Assembly: GCA_947585885.1 (NCBI GenBank) | Contig: CANPXI010000019.1 | Coordinates: forward strand, 1 to 12,457 | Reading direction: 5' to 3' | DNA: 12,457 nucleotides | DNA from: an uncultured Bacilli bacterium | GTDB lineage: Bacteria > Bacillota_I > Bacilli_A > RF39 > UBA660 | In this document: positions 6,570-12,457 of the stretch, piece by piece | How positions within the stretch are numbered: position 1 is the stretch's first letter | Layout: every line of letters begins with the position of its first letter | Made by a program: the position numbers and the translations under genes | The notes under the pieces: generated by a model | Database searches by the model: none | The model's input: the letters and a program-made list of their open reading frames with translations, nothing else | Told to the model about the DNA's origin: nothing

Positions 6570-6599
6570 AAAAAAAGCACAGATTAGTTGTGCTTTTTT
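6570..6599 (-). terminator. strong intrinsic terminator ending the rimP-infB operon
   Basis: GCACA pairs with TGTGC (6577-6581 with 6589-6593), extended by six A-T pairs, with a 7-base loop and a run of seven T on the minus strand. The A-tract on the other side makes it symmetrical, so it could also work for the plus strand. The stop codon of the upstream gene (6584-6586) lies in the loop. Confidence 0.9.
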
Positions 6600-6979
6600 G
6601 TAAGTTTTTTTGTATTTTTTTCTGTAAATACTTCTAATGTTTCACTAAGTAACATTATGTCTAATGCTTCAGGATCAATCATTTTTTCTAAAGATTTGAA
6701 AGCTTCAGTTATGTTACTGTTTTTTAGTAAAGTATAATATGTGTTACCATCTTCTTTTGTTATACTTATTAATTTTTTATAACCTGTTTCAAATTCTTTA
6801 ATAGTACGCATATTCATAAGTACTTTTACAGGACTTTTTAACTCTTTACTAATACTTTCTATTCTACTTTTATATACTATTAAGTCTTGTAGACTTATTT
6901 CTTTTAATTCTTCTTTAGTAGAAAGAGATAGTAAAGGAGTAAGTACTAATTCTTTATAATTTATTTTAATTTTTTCCAT
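6584..6979 (-). CDS. unrecognised 131-aa protein at the end of the nusA-infB operon
   Basis: I do not recognise this family. The protein is charged and mostly helical by composition. It has no membrane segment, signal peptide or cysteine, and it ends in a lysine-rich tail (KNTKKLTKKHN). Two ATG codons are adjacent; the second (6977-6979) is six bases from AGGAGG and is preferred over the first (6980-6982, spacing three). The gene starts about 20 bases after the rbfA stop and is closed by the operon terminator. It is therefore co-transcribed with rbfA and infB, in the place where truB or ribF often sits in Firmicutes. A role linked to translation or ribosome maturation is a guess from position only. 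Confidence 0.75.
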   Translation of the reverse strand: MEKIKINYKELVLTPLLSLSTKEELKEISLQDLIVYKSRIESISKELKSPVKVLMNMRTIKEFETGYKKLISITKEDGNTYYTLLKNSNITEAFKSLEKMIDPEALDIMLLSETLEVFTEKNTKKLTKKHN

Positions 6980-7002
6980 CATTAACCTCCTGAGTTTTTA
7001 TT

Positions 7003-7344
7003 TTAACATTCCTTGTTTATTTTTTCAATTATATCTTCTATTTTTTTACCATATTCTATTGATTCGTCATATATGAATTTTATTTCTGGCATATGTCTTA
7101 GTTTAAGTCTACTTGCTAGTTCTGTTCTAAAATATGAAGAAGCATTGTTCATGTCACGTATTACTTTGTCTTTTTTGTAATCATCTAGTGTTGTAAAGTA
7201 TACTTTTGCAAAACTTAGATCGTTTGTTACTGTTGCATAAGTTATTGTTACGTGTTTTAAGTCTTCATCTTTTATTTCAGTTAAAAGTATTTTACTTATT
7301 TCTTGCATTATGAGTGAAGCAGCTCTTTCACCTTTTAGTTTCAT
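7003..7344 (-). CDS. rbfA: 30S ribosome-binding factor A
   Basis: RbfA binds the immature 30S subunit and helps 16S rRNA 5'-end maturation and cold adaptation. The 113-aa protein has the usual KH-like layout and the family signature RHMPEIKFIYDESIEYG at 83-99. Its ATG overlaps the infB TGA by four bases (ATGA), so translation is coupled to infB. This overlap shows that TGA is a real stop codon in this organism. An AGAGG lies directly against the start codon, too close to be a normal ribosome binding site, which fits reinitiation after infB. Confidence 0.95.
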   Translation of the reverse strand: MKLKGERAASLIMQEISKILLTEIKDEDLKHVTITYATVTNDLSFAKVYFTTLDDYKKDKVIRDMNNASSYFRTELASRLKLRHMPEIKFIYDESIEYGKKIEDIIEKINKEC

Positions 7345-9473
7345 CCTCTTTTCACTTCTTTCATTTCATATGTTTCTATAGTGTCACCTATTTTTATGTC
7401 ACTATAGTTTTCTAAAGTTATACCACAGTCAAAACCTTGTTTTACTTCTTTTGCTTGGTCTTTTTCTCTTTGTAAGCTTCCTATTTTACCATTATATATT
7501 ATTATTCCGTCACGTATTAGTCTTGCATTTTCATTATTTTTTACTACACCACTAATTACGTGAGAACCTGCGATTGTACCAACTTTAGAGAATTTAAATA
7601 TTTGTCTTACTTCAGCTTCACCTGTTATTACTTCTTCGTAAACAGGTTCAAGCATACCTTTCATCGCTGCTTCTATGTCTTCAACTACTTTATATATTAT
7701 GTTATAAAGTCTTATTTCTACATTGTAGTTTTTAGCTACTTCTTTTGTTTTTGATGTAGGACTTACATTAAAGCCTATTATTATAGCGTTTGATGCGTTT
7801 GCAAGAACAATATCACTTTCAGTTATAGTTCCTACTCCACTTCTTATTACACTTGTTTTTACTCCTTCAACGTTTATTTTTTCAAGTGCATTTTTAACTG
7901 CTTCTTCACTACCTTTTACGTCTGTTTTTAATACGATATTTATTTCTTTTTTACCTTCTTTTATTGCATCAAATAATTCGTCTAAGCTTACTGGTTTTTT
8001 AGCATATTTCTTTTCTTTTTCTAAAACACTTCTTTTTTCAGCAACGCTTCTTGCTTCTTTTTCACTTTCAAAGGCCATGAATTTGTCACCTGCGACTGGT
8101 ACTTCAGATAAACCTGTTACTTCTACTGGAGTACTTGGACTTGCTTCAACTAGTTCTATACCATTACTGTTTTTTAGAGTTCTTACTTTACCGAAAGAAG
8201 AACCTACGACTATTGGGTCACCTAGACGAAGTGTACCATTATTTATTAATAAGGTTGCAACTGGGCCTTTGTTTTTGTCAAGTTTTGCTTCTATTACTGT
8301 ACCCATTCCATATCTATTTGGGTTAGCTTTTAGTTCTAGCATTTCAGATAAAGCGATTATGTTTTCTAGAAGTAATGGAACGTTTTCGCCAGTGTGGGCA
8401 CTTAGTTTTACATATATTGTGTCTCCTCCCCATTCTTCAGGAGTTAGTCCGTATTCACTCATTTCAGACATTATTTTGTCAATGTTAGCAGTTGTTTTAT
8501 CTATTTTATTTATTGCGACTATGATTGGAACACCAGCACTTTTTGCGTGGTCTATTGCTTCTTTTGTTTGAGGCATTACTCCGTCATCAGCTGCGACGAT
8601 TATTACAACAATGTCAGTTACTTTTGCTCCACGAGCACGCATTTCAGTGAATGCTGCATGACCTGGTGTATCTATAAATGTTATAAGTTTTCCATTTATT
8701 TCTACTTGATAAGCACCAATGTGTTGTGTTATTCCACCTGCTTCACCACTTACTACGTGAGAGTGTCTAATGTAATCAAGTAGTGATGTTTTACCATGGT
8801 CAACATGCCTCATTATTGTAACGATTGGAGGACGAGGGACTAAATCTTTCTCATCATCTGTTACAACGTATTCTTCAAAGTTACTTATATCTGTTGTTTC
8901 TTCTTTTTTTAGTTCTTTATTATAGTCAAGTACGATTACTTCTGCATCTTCAAAACTTATGCTTGAGTTTATGTTTATCATTAAGCCTAGATTGAATAGT
9001 TTTTTTACTAATTCTTCATCACTTACGTTAAGACTTGTTGCTAGTTCTTTTACTGTCATATTGTTTTTATAAAGAATTACGTCTTTTTTTATTTCTTCTT
9101 TATTAGTTTGAAGTTTTGTTTTGTTTTTATAAATGTTTTTCTTTTCTTTTTTAAATTCTTCTAAGTTATTATTATTTCTAGTATCTTTCTTTTTAAGTTT
9201 TACTAATTTTACCCTTTCTAGAGGTATGTTACTTCCACCAAGTAATTCTTCTGCACGGTCTTCAAAAGAAAATTTGCTTTCTAATTCTTCACTTAGTAAA
9301 TTTTCTTCTTCGTTTTCTTCTTCTGTAGTGTTTAATGAATTATCTAGGATTATTATGTCATCGTCTTCTAGGAAGTCGTCTTCACTTTTTACATTAATTC
9401 CTAAACTTTCACACTTTTTTAGAAGTGCTTCTACACTTATTTTTACGTCTAATGCATATTCTTTTACTGTCAT
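7341..9473 (-). CDS. infB: translation initiation factor IF-2
   Basis: IF-2 is the GTPase that brings initiator fMet-tRNA to the 30S subunit and promotes 50S joining. The ATG at 9471-9473 (710 aa) fits the GAGGG ribosome binding site; an in-frame GTG at 9480-9482 is too close to it. Two IF2_N modules are visible, starting MTVKEYALDV (1-10) and MTVKELATSL (139-148), around a charged linker. The GTPase core has the P-loop RHVDHGKT (222-229), DTPGH (268-272), NKID (322-325) and SAHTG (358-362). Domains II, III and the fMet-tRNA-binding C-terminus follow (VGTIAGSHVISG near 631-642). The first P-loop residue, normally Gly, is Arg222. All other motifs are intact, so the gene should be functional. 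rnpM lies 18 bases upstream and rbfA overlaps downstream. Confidence 0.97.
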   Translation of the reverse strand: MTVKEYALDVKISVEALLKKCESLGINVKSEDDFLEDDDIIILDNSLNTTEEENEEENLLSEELESKFSFEDRAEELLGGSNIPLERVKLVKLKKKDTRNNNNLEEFKKEKKNIYKNKTKLQTNKEEIKKDVILYKNNMTVKELATSLNVSDEELVKKLFNLGLMININSSISFEDAEVIVLDYNKELKKEETTDISNFEEYVVTDDEKDLVPRPPIVTIMRHVDHGKTSLLDYIRHSHVVSGEAGGITQHIGAYQVEINGKLITFIDTPGHAAFTEMRARGAKVTDIVVIIVAADDGVMPQTKEAIDHAKSAGVPIIVAINKIDKTTANIDKIMSEMSEYGLTPEEWGGDTIYVKLSAHTGENVPLLLENIIALSEMLELKANPNRYGMGTVIEAKLDKNKGPVATLLINNGTLRLGDPIVVGSSFGKVRTLKNSNGIELVEASPSTPVEVTGLSEVPVAGDKFMAFESEKEARSVAEKRSVLEKEKKYAKKPVSLDELFDAIKEGKKEINIVLKTDVKGSEEAVKNALEKINVEGVKTSVIRSGVGTITESDIVLANASNAIIIGFNVSPTSKTKEVAKNYNVEIRLYNIIYKVVEDIEAAMKGMLEPVYEEVITGEAEVRQIFKFSKVGTIAGSHVISGVVKNNENARLIRDGIIIYNGKIGSLQREKDQAKEVKQGFDCGITLENYSDIKIGDTIETYEMKEVKRG

Positions 9474-9491
9474 TTTTTGCACCCTCTTTCT

Positions 9492-9752
9492 TTAATTACA
9501 TAATTTTTTTAGTTCTTCATATATACTACTATTTATACTAGTTTCTAAGTGTCTTTCTAGTATTTTACTATTTTCTGCTTTTTTTATTACTTCTAAGTCT
9601 TTTTTTAGGTATGCGCCTCTTCCATTTTGTTTACCTGACTCATCAATTACTACTTCGCCTGATGGGGTTCTAACTATTCTTATTAAGTCTTTTTTTTCAA
9701 GTTTTTCTTTAGTTATTACACATGTGCGCATAGGTATTTTTTTTGTTTTCAA
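9492..9752 (-). CDS. rnpM: RNase P modulator RnpM (YlxR, DUF448 family)
   Basis: This small 86-aa basic protein belongs to the YlxR/DUF448 family, whose Bacillus member binds RNase P RNA and lowers its activity. The family motifs MRTCVITK (8-15) and GRGAYL (44-49) are present, and the length is typical. Translation starts at a TTG (9750-9752) eight bases after GGAGG. The next ATG is at the MRTC motif and would remove the basic N-terminus common in this family, so TTG is preferred. The nusA stop lies 13 bases upstream, inside the ribosome binding site region. The usual next gene, an L7Ae-like RNA-binding protein (ylxQ), is missing, and infB follows directly. Confidence 0.93.
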   Translation of the reverse strand: MKTKKIPMRTCVITKEKLEKKDLIRIVRTPSGEVVIDESGKQNGRGAYLKKDLEVIKKAENSKILERHLETSINSSIYEELKKLCN

Positions 9753-9765
9753 AGAGAATACCTCC

Positions 9766-10821
9766 TTATTTGTTTATTTCTTCATTTATTTCATTTAGTG
9801 TTTTTATGTTTAGTTTGTATTTAGTTAGTTTGCTTGCTAGTTTTATGTTTATACCTTTTTTACCTATTGCTAGGCTTAAGTTTTCATCATCAGTTATAAC
9901 TAAAGCTTCTTTTTCTTTTTCATCTGTTATTGATACGTTTAGGTTTTTAGCAGGACTTAGAGCATTTGCAATAAATACTTCTGGGTTTTCGTCATATAGT
10001 ATTAAGTCTACTTTTTCTCCATTTAGTACTTCTATTATGTTTGCAATTCTTCTTCCTTTTTCACCAATACAGCTACCTATTGCATCAACGTTTGGGTCAG
10101 TACTAGAAATAGCCACTTTACTTCTTACTCCTGCTTCACGAGCTACACCGTGCATTAGAAGTATTCCATCAGCAAATTCTGGTATTTCACTTTCAAATAA
10201 TCTTTTTACGAAACCAAAGTGTTTTCTAGATAATTTAATAAGAGGTCCCTTTGGTGTTTCTTCTACTTTTGTAATGTATACTTTTATTGAGTCACCCATT
10301 TTAAGAGTTTCACCAGGAATTAATTCGTTTTTAGGTAGTATTCCTCTTGCTTTTCCTAAATCGATGTAGTAATTTCTGTTGTCTGCCATTGCAACAAAAC
10401 CAATCATCATTTCGTCTTCTTTATCTCTAAATTCATCCATCATGTTGTTTCTTTCAGCTTCTCTTATTTTTTGAAGCACTACTTGTTTTGCTACACTTAT
10501 TGCAACACGTCCAAAGTCTTCTGTATCGATTTCTTCTTCAATTATATCGCCTATTTCTGCTTTTTTTCCTTCTGCTTCTAGTTCTTCTTTAGTAAGTTCT
10601 GCATCTATATTAGTAAGTTCATCAACTACTGTCCATCTTCTATATACTCTTATCATTCCGTTTTCAGTATTGATTTCTGTTCTTATGTCTGCATCTTCTC
10701 CAGTATTTTTTTTGTATGCTGCAGTAAATGCATTTTGCATTGCTTCTTTTACTACTTCAGGGTCAATTCCTTTTTCATTAACTATATAATCAAATGCTGC
10801 TTTAAATTCTTTATTATTCAT
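9766..10821 (-). CDS. nusA: transcription termination/antitermination factor NusA
   Basis: NusA binds RNA polymerase and nascent RNA and modulates pausing, intrinsic termination and antitermination. The 351-aa protein has the polymerase-binding N-terminal domain (about 1-125), an S1 domain (about 134-198), and KH1 and KH2. These are marked by IGEKGRR (252-258), the family pattern EVFIANALSPAK (281-292) and GKKG (320-323). It lacks the acidic C-terminal repeats of Gammaproteobacteria, as is normal for Firmicutes. Its ATG overlaps the end of rimP by eight bases and has the ribosome binding site AAAGGAGA inside the rimP coding region, so the two are coupled. Confidence 0.97.
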   Translation of the reverse strand: MNNKEFKAAFDYIVNEKGIDPEVVKEAMQNAFTAAYKKNTGEDADIRTEINTENGMIRVYRRWTVVDELTNIDAELTKEELEAEGKKAEIGDIIEEEIDTEDFGRVAISVAKQVVLQKIREAERNNMMDEFRDKEDEMMIGFVAMADNRNYYIDLGKARGILPKNELIPGETLKMGDSIKVYITKVEETPKGPLIKLSRKHFGFVKRLFESEIPEFADGILLMHGVAREAGVRSKVAISSTDPNVDAIGSCIGEKGRRIANIIEVLNGEKVDLILYDENPEVFIANALSPAKNLNVSITDEKEKEALVITDDENLSLAIGKKGINIKLASKLTKYKLNIKTLNEINEEINK

Positions 10822-11068
10822 TACTTTCTCCTTTACTACATATGTCTAATATGAACTCGTTATTTAATTCTTCTATTTCTAAGTCGTCTATTATTGGGTT
10901 TATTATTTCACTAGCTTTAGCACATAGGTCTGTGTCTACTGTTTTATCACTTTCAATTTTTATAAATAATGTTTTTGCTCCGTCTTCTTCACCAAGACTT
11001 ATAGAACTTATTTTTACTCCTATTTCTTGAAGTGGTTTAGCAAGAGCACTCCTTAATTTTTCTTCCAT
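10814..11068 (-). CDS. rimP: ribosome maturation factor RimP, N-terminal domain only
   Basis: RimP helps 30S subunit maturation by acting on assembly around S12. This protein is 84 aa where about 150 is usual. It covers the N-terminal alpha/beta domain (PLQEIGVKISSISL, then KTLFIKIESDK, then the CAKASEIINPIIDD helix) and stops right after EFILDICSKG. In full-length RimP that strand leads to an SPG-type turn and the C-terminal SH3-like domain. nusA begins in the last codons, so no remnant of the second domain lies in another frame. The position directly before nusA supports the identity strongly. AAGGAGG precedes the ATG. Whether one domain is enough for function is unknown. Confidence 0.85.
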   Translation of the reverse strand: MEEKLRSALAKPLQEIGVKISSISLGEEDGAKTLFIKIESDKTVDTDLCAKASEIINPIIDDLEIEELNNEFILDICSKGESNE

Positions 11069-11094
11069 TTTTTCCTCCTTTTTTAAAATTTAAA

Positions 11095-11114
11095 GAGTGG
11101 GTTTTTGCCCACTC
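11095..11114 (-). promoter_or_regulatory. leader hairpin before rimP, or weak terminator of the upstream unit
   Basis: GAGTGGG/CCCACTC forms a 7-base-pair GC-rich stem (11108-11114 with 11095-11101) with a 6-base loop. It is followed by TTTAAATTTT, a broken U-tract, and then the rimP ribosome binding site. It lies downstream of a good promoter, so it is at the 5' end of the operon RNA. It may stabilise the message, act as an attenuator, or end transcription coming from prsA. Confidence 0.55.
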
Positions 11115-11127
11115 ATCAAGTAATTTC

Positions 11128-11156
11128 ATTTTATCATTTATTTATGTATTTTACAA
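11128..11156 (-). promoter_or_regulatory. promoter of the rimP-nusA-infB operon
   Basis: TTGTAA (11151-11156), a 17-base spacer and TAAAAT (11128-11133) preceded by TG (extended -10) form a good sigma-A promoter on the minus strand. Transcription should begin near 11121, just before the leader hairpin. Confidence 0.75.
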
Positions 11157-11163
11157 GTAGTTT

Positions 11164-11244
11164 TTATTTCTTTTTGTAGCCTCCGCCTTCTAGTATTCCT
11201 TTTATTACTTGAAAAAATACATATATTGCTTTTATAATAAACAT
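11164..11244 (-). CDS. 26-aa small hydrophobic protein, unrecognised
   Basis: A 26-codon ORF begins 10 bases after the prsA stop, with AAGGAA overlapping that stop and correctly spaced from the ATG (11242-11244). The peptide has a hydrophobic first half with aromatic residues (MFIIKAIYVFFQVI), then KGILE, a GGG turn, and ends in YKKK. This suits a short membrane-associated helix with a basic cytoplasmic tail. It ends just upstream of the rimP promoter and would be co-transcribed with prsA. I know no family for it; translation is supported by the ribosome binding site and tight spacing only. Confidence 0.55.
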   Translation of the reverse strand: MFIIKAIYVFFQVIKGILEGGGYKKK

Positions 11245-11254
11245 AATTTTTTCC

Positions 11255-12232
11255 TTATTCGTTTATAGTTTTTTCATATTTTTTGTATAAATCTTTTAAG
11301 TATGTGTCTTTTATATCAAGGCCTGCTTCTTCTCTCATTTTAAGCATTACTTTTTGATAAAGATTAGTGTCTTTTGTTTCTTCTTCTGTTTTTAGTACGT
11401 CTACTATTCTATCTTTAACACTTTCTAGTTCAGGTTTTGTTTCACTAGATTTTCTATATATTATATGAAAACCATATGAAGAATGAACTAAACTTTTAGA
11501 GTATGCACCATCTTTTAGATTAACAGCGCTGGTTTTATAGTTTTCGTCAATACTAGAATCAAAGTCTACTGTTACTGTTTCAGTTATTATATCATTTTTA
11601 TAATCTGTTTTTAATGTTTCCCAAGAAGTACCTTTTGTAAGTTTATTTAGTATTTCTTGTGCTTTACTTCTTGCAGTAGTTTCATCTGTTGTATCAGTCA
11701 CTTCTACAAGGATATGTTCAGTAGTTATTGTTCCAAATACATTTTTATTATAGTAGTCTTTTATTTCATCTTCTGTTATTTGCTTTTCTAGGTATTCGTT
11801 ATAGTATTTATTTCTTAAGTAATCTAGTTTTATGTAGTTATCAAATTCTTCTCTTGTTTCATAGCCACTTTGTTTTAAAAATTCTTCTTCAGTTATACTA
11901 TACTGATTAGTGTAGTTTGATATTACATTATTAGCGTAGTCTGTTATTTCTTTTTTCATGTCAGTAGTCATTTCATATTTTTCTTCAAGTATGTTTTTAT
12001 CTATTACTTCTATAAGTTCATTAACAGCCATTCCATAGTTATTTTTAAAACCATCATAAAGTTCATCAGCAGTTATTTTTGTTTTGTTTAGAGTAAGTGC
12101 GACTTGTTCTTTATTTTTAAGTTCGGCTATTCTTTCTGGGTAGAATAAAAGCATTATGATTAAACCAATAATTAAACCTACTATAAATGGTATTGCTTGT
12201 TCTTTTTTTAAATTTTTTAACATTTTTTTCAT
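11255..12232 (-). CDS. prsA: membrane-anchored PrsA-type peptidyl-prolyl isomerase
   Basis: This extracellular foldase catalyses cis-trans isomerisation of proline bonds and helps secreted proteins fold. The 325-aa protein has one N-terminal membrane helix (13-31) after basic residues, a SurA/PrsA-like helical region (about 40-160) and a parvulin domain (about 168-262). TTEHILVEV with His173 and SSYGFHIIYR with His256 mark its two ends. A helical C-terminus follows. Classical PrsA is a lipoprotein; there is no lipobox here, so it is held by the uncleaved helix. The ATG at 12230-12232 is correctly spaced from GGAGG. The upstream in-frame ATG (12242-12244) overlaps that ribosome binding site and is rejected. 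The symbol is by similarity of architecture. Confidence 0.85.
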   Translation of the reverse strand: MKKMLKNLKKEQAIPFIVGLIIGLIIMLLFYPERIAELKNKEQVALTLNKTKITADELYDGFKNNYGMAVNELIEVIDKNILEEKYEMTTDMKKEITDYANNVISNYTNQYSITEEEFLKQSGYETREEFDNYIKLDYLRNKYYNEYLEKQITEDEIKDYYNKNVFGTITTEHILVEVTDTTDETTARSKAQEILNKLTKGTSWETLKTDYKNDIITETVTVDFDSSIDENYKTSAVNLKDGAYSKSLVHSSYGFHIIYRKSSETKPELESVKDRIVDVLKTEEETKDTNLYQKVMLKMREEAGLDIKDTYLKDLYKKYEKTINE

Positions 12233-12250
12233 ATTTTCCTCCATATAAAT

Positions 12251-12279
12251 ATTTTACTATAAGTTATTTTATTTCTCAA
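12251..12279 (-). promoter_or_regulatory. promoter of prsA
   Basis: TTGAGA (12274-12279), a 17-base spacer and TAAAAT (12251-12256) each match the consensus in five of six positions. It lies between the rnhB stop and prsA. No terminator for rnhB is visible in this gap, so readthrough into prsA is possible. Confidence 0.78.
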
Positions 12280-12299
12280 TTGTTTTCATATTTATTTCA

Positions 12300-12457
12300 T
12301 TATTTAACGTATTCAGTTACTTTGTTAAATGTTTTTCTGTGATGAGGTGTTATTCCATATTTTTTTATTGCTTCTATATGTTTTTTAGTGCCATAACCTT
12401 TGTTATTTTTAAGGTCATATTCTGGGTAGTCTTTATCCATTTTTACAATCATTCTGT
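12300..12457 (-). CDS. rnhB: ribonuclease HII, C-terminal part, runs off the window
   Basis: RNase HII removes RNA primers and single ribonucleotides from DNA. The 52 visible codons carry the C-terminal family signature. MDKDYPEYDL is followed by NNKGYGTKKHIEAIKKYG and then ITPHHRKTF, matching the NKGYGT/KEH and HRxSF patterns of RNase HII. The protein ends at TAA (12300-12302), and the active-site acidic residues further upstream are outside the window. The position near a translation-factor operon gives no further support, and the call rests on the motif. Confidence 0.9.
   Translation of the reverse strand, partial: RMIVKMDKDYPEYDLKNNKGYGTKKHIEAIKKYGITPHHRKTFNKVTEYVK

Noticed and set aside
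8077..8571. 164-codon open frame on the plus strand
   Set aside because: It lies entirely opposite the infB GTPase region and shows no family motif or initiation signal.
7341..9482. GTG start nine bases upstream for infB
   Set aside because: The ribosome binding site GAGGG would touch the GTG, while the ATG at 9471-9473 has normal spacing and begins at the conserved IF2_N sequence.
9743..10369. 208-codon open frame on the plus strand
   Set aside because: It lies opposite nusA and rnpM, both confidently identified, has a serine/phenylalanine-rich composition typical of an antisense frame, and has no ribosome binding site or family resemblance.
10814..11068. Frameshift as the reason for the short RimP
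   Set aside because: nusA starts inside the last rimP codons, so there is no downstream sequence that could encode the missing domain in another frame.
11255..12244. Upstream ATG for prsA, adding four residues
   Set aside because: That ATG overlaps the only good ribosome binding site (GGAGG), which is correctly spaced from the ATG at 12230-12232.
12245..12299. Six-codon ATG frame (MKTIEK) between rnhB and prsA
   Set aside because: It has no ribosome binding site and overlaps the -35 of the prsA promoter, so chance is the simpler explanation.
1..12457. Mycoplasma-type genetic code (TGA as Trp)
   Set aside because: infB ends with TGA overlapping the rbfA start, and tryptophan is encoded by TGG where I checked (infB and the tiny ORF).
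1..12457. Mobile element, prophage, CRISPR or tRNA/rRNA genes
   Set aside because: No transposase or integrase motif, inverted terminal repeats, spaced repeats or RNA-gene signatures were seen on either strand.

Overview
The window is low-GC chromosomal DNA in which every supported gene lies on the minus strand, so transcription runs from the right end (12457) to the left end (1). Strong AGGAGG-type ribosome binding sites, the rimP-nusA-rnpM-infB-rbfA gene order and the low GC all point to a Bacilli/Mollicutes-related Firmicute. Candidates are uncultured gut lineages such as RF39; this placement is an inference from gene content, not a phylogeny. TGA ends infB and TGG is the tryptophan codon wherever I checked, so the standard bacterial code applies and not the Mycoplasma code. 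No phage, IS, tRNA, rRNA or CRISPR signal was found. No gene-free stretch exceeds 300 bases; the longest gaps hold promoters, terminators or tiny ORFs.

Layout in transcription order. (1) 12457-12300: the 3' end of rnhB (RNase HII). (2) 12279-11164: a good sigma-A promoter, a membrane-anchored PrsA-type parvulin foldase, and a 26-codon ORF directly behind it. (3) 11156-6570: a good promoter, a leader hairpin, then rimP, nusA, rnpM (ylxR), infB, rbfA and an unrecognised 131-aa protein, closed by a strong terminator. This is the conserved transcription/translation factor operon, without the L7Ae-like gene usually found between rnpM and infB. (4) 6558-5646: a zinc-ribbon/PEGA-like/transmembrane protein. 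(5) 5617-3813: uvrC with its own terminator. (6) 3789-1428: a reduced RnfC-like protein without cofactor motifs, an 11-codon ORF with a near-perfect ribosome binding site, a CPBP-family membrane protein whose catalytic residues are replaced, and a doubly membrane-anchored surface protein. (7) 1440-412: holA (DNA polymerase III delta) with its terminator. (8) 362-1: a clear promoter and the 5' end of lon.

Most of the window is housekeeping: rRNA and ribosome maturation (rimP, rbfA), translation initiation (infB), transcription elongation (nusA), RNase P modulation (rnpM), DNA repair and replication (uvrC, holA, rnhB) and protein quality control (lon, prsA). The unusual content is the 3.8-1.4 kb block of degenerate membrane and RnfC-like proteins with a tiny ORF. 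Within otherwise conserved genes there are also oddities: a one-domain RimP, an arginine in the IF2 P-loop, and stop codons repeatedly placed inside terminator hairpins.
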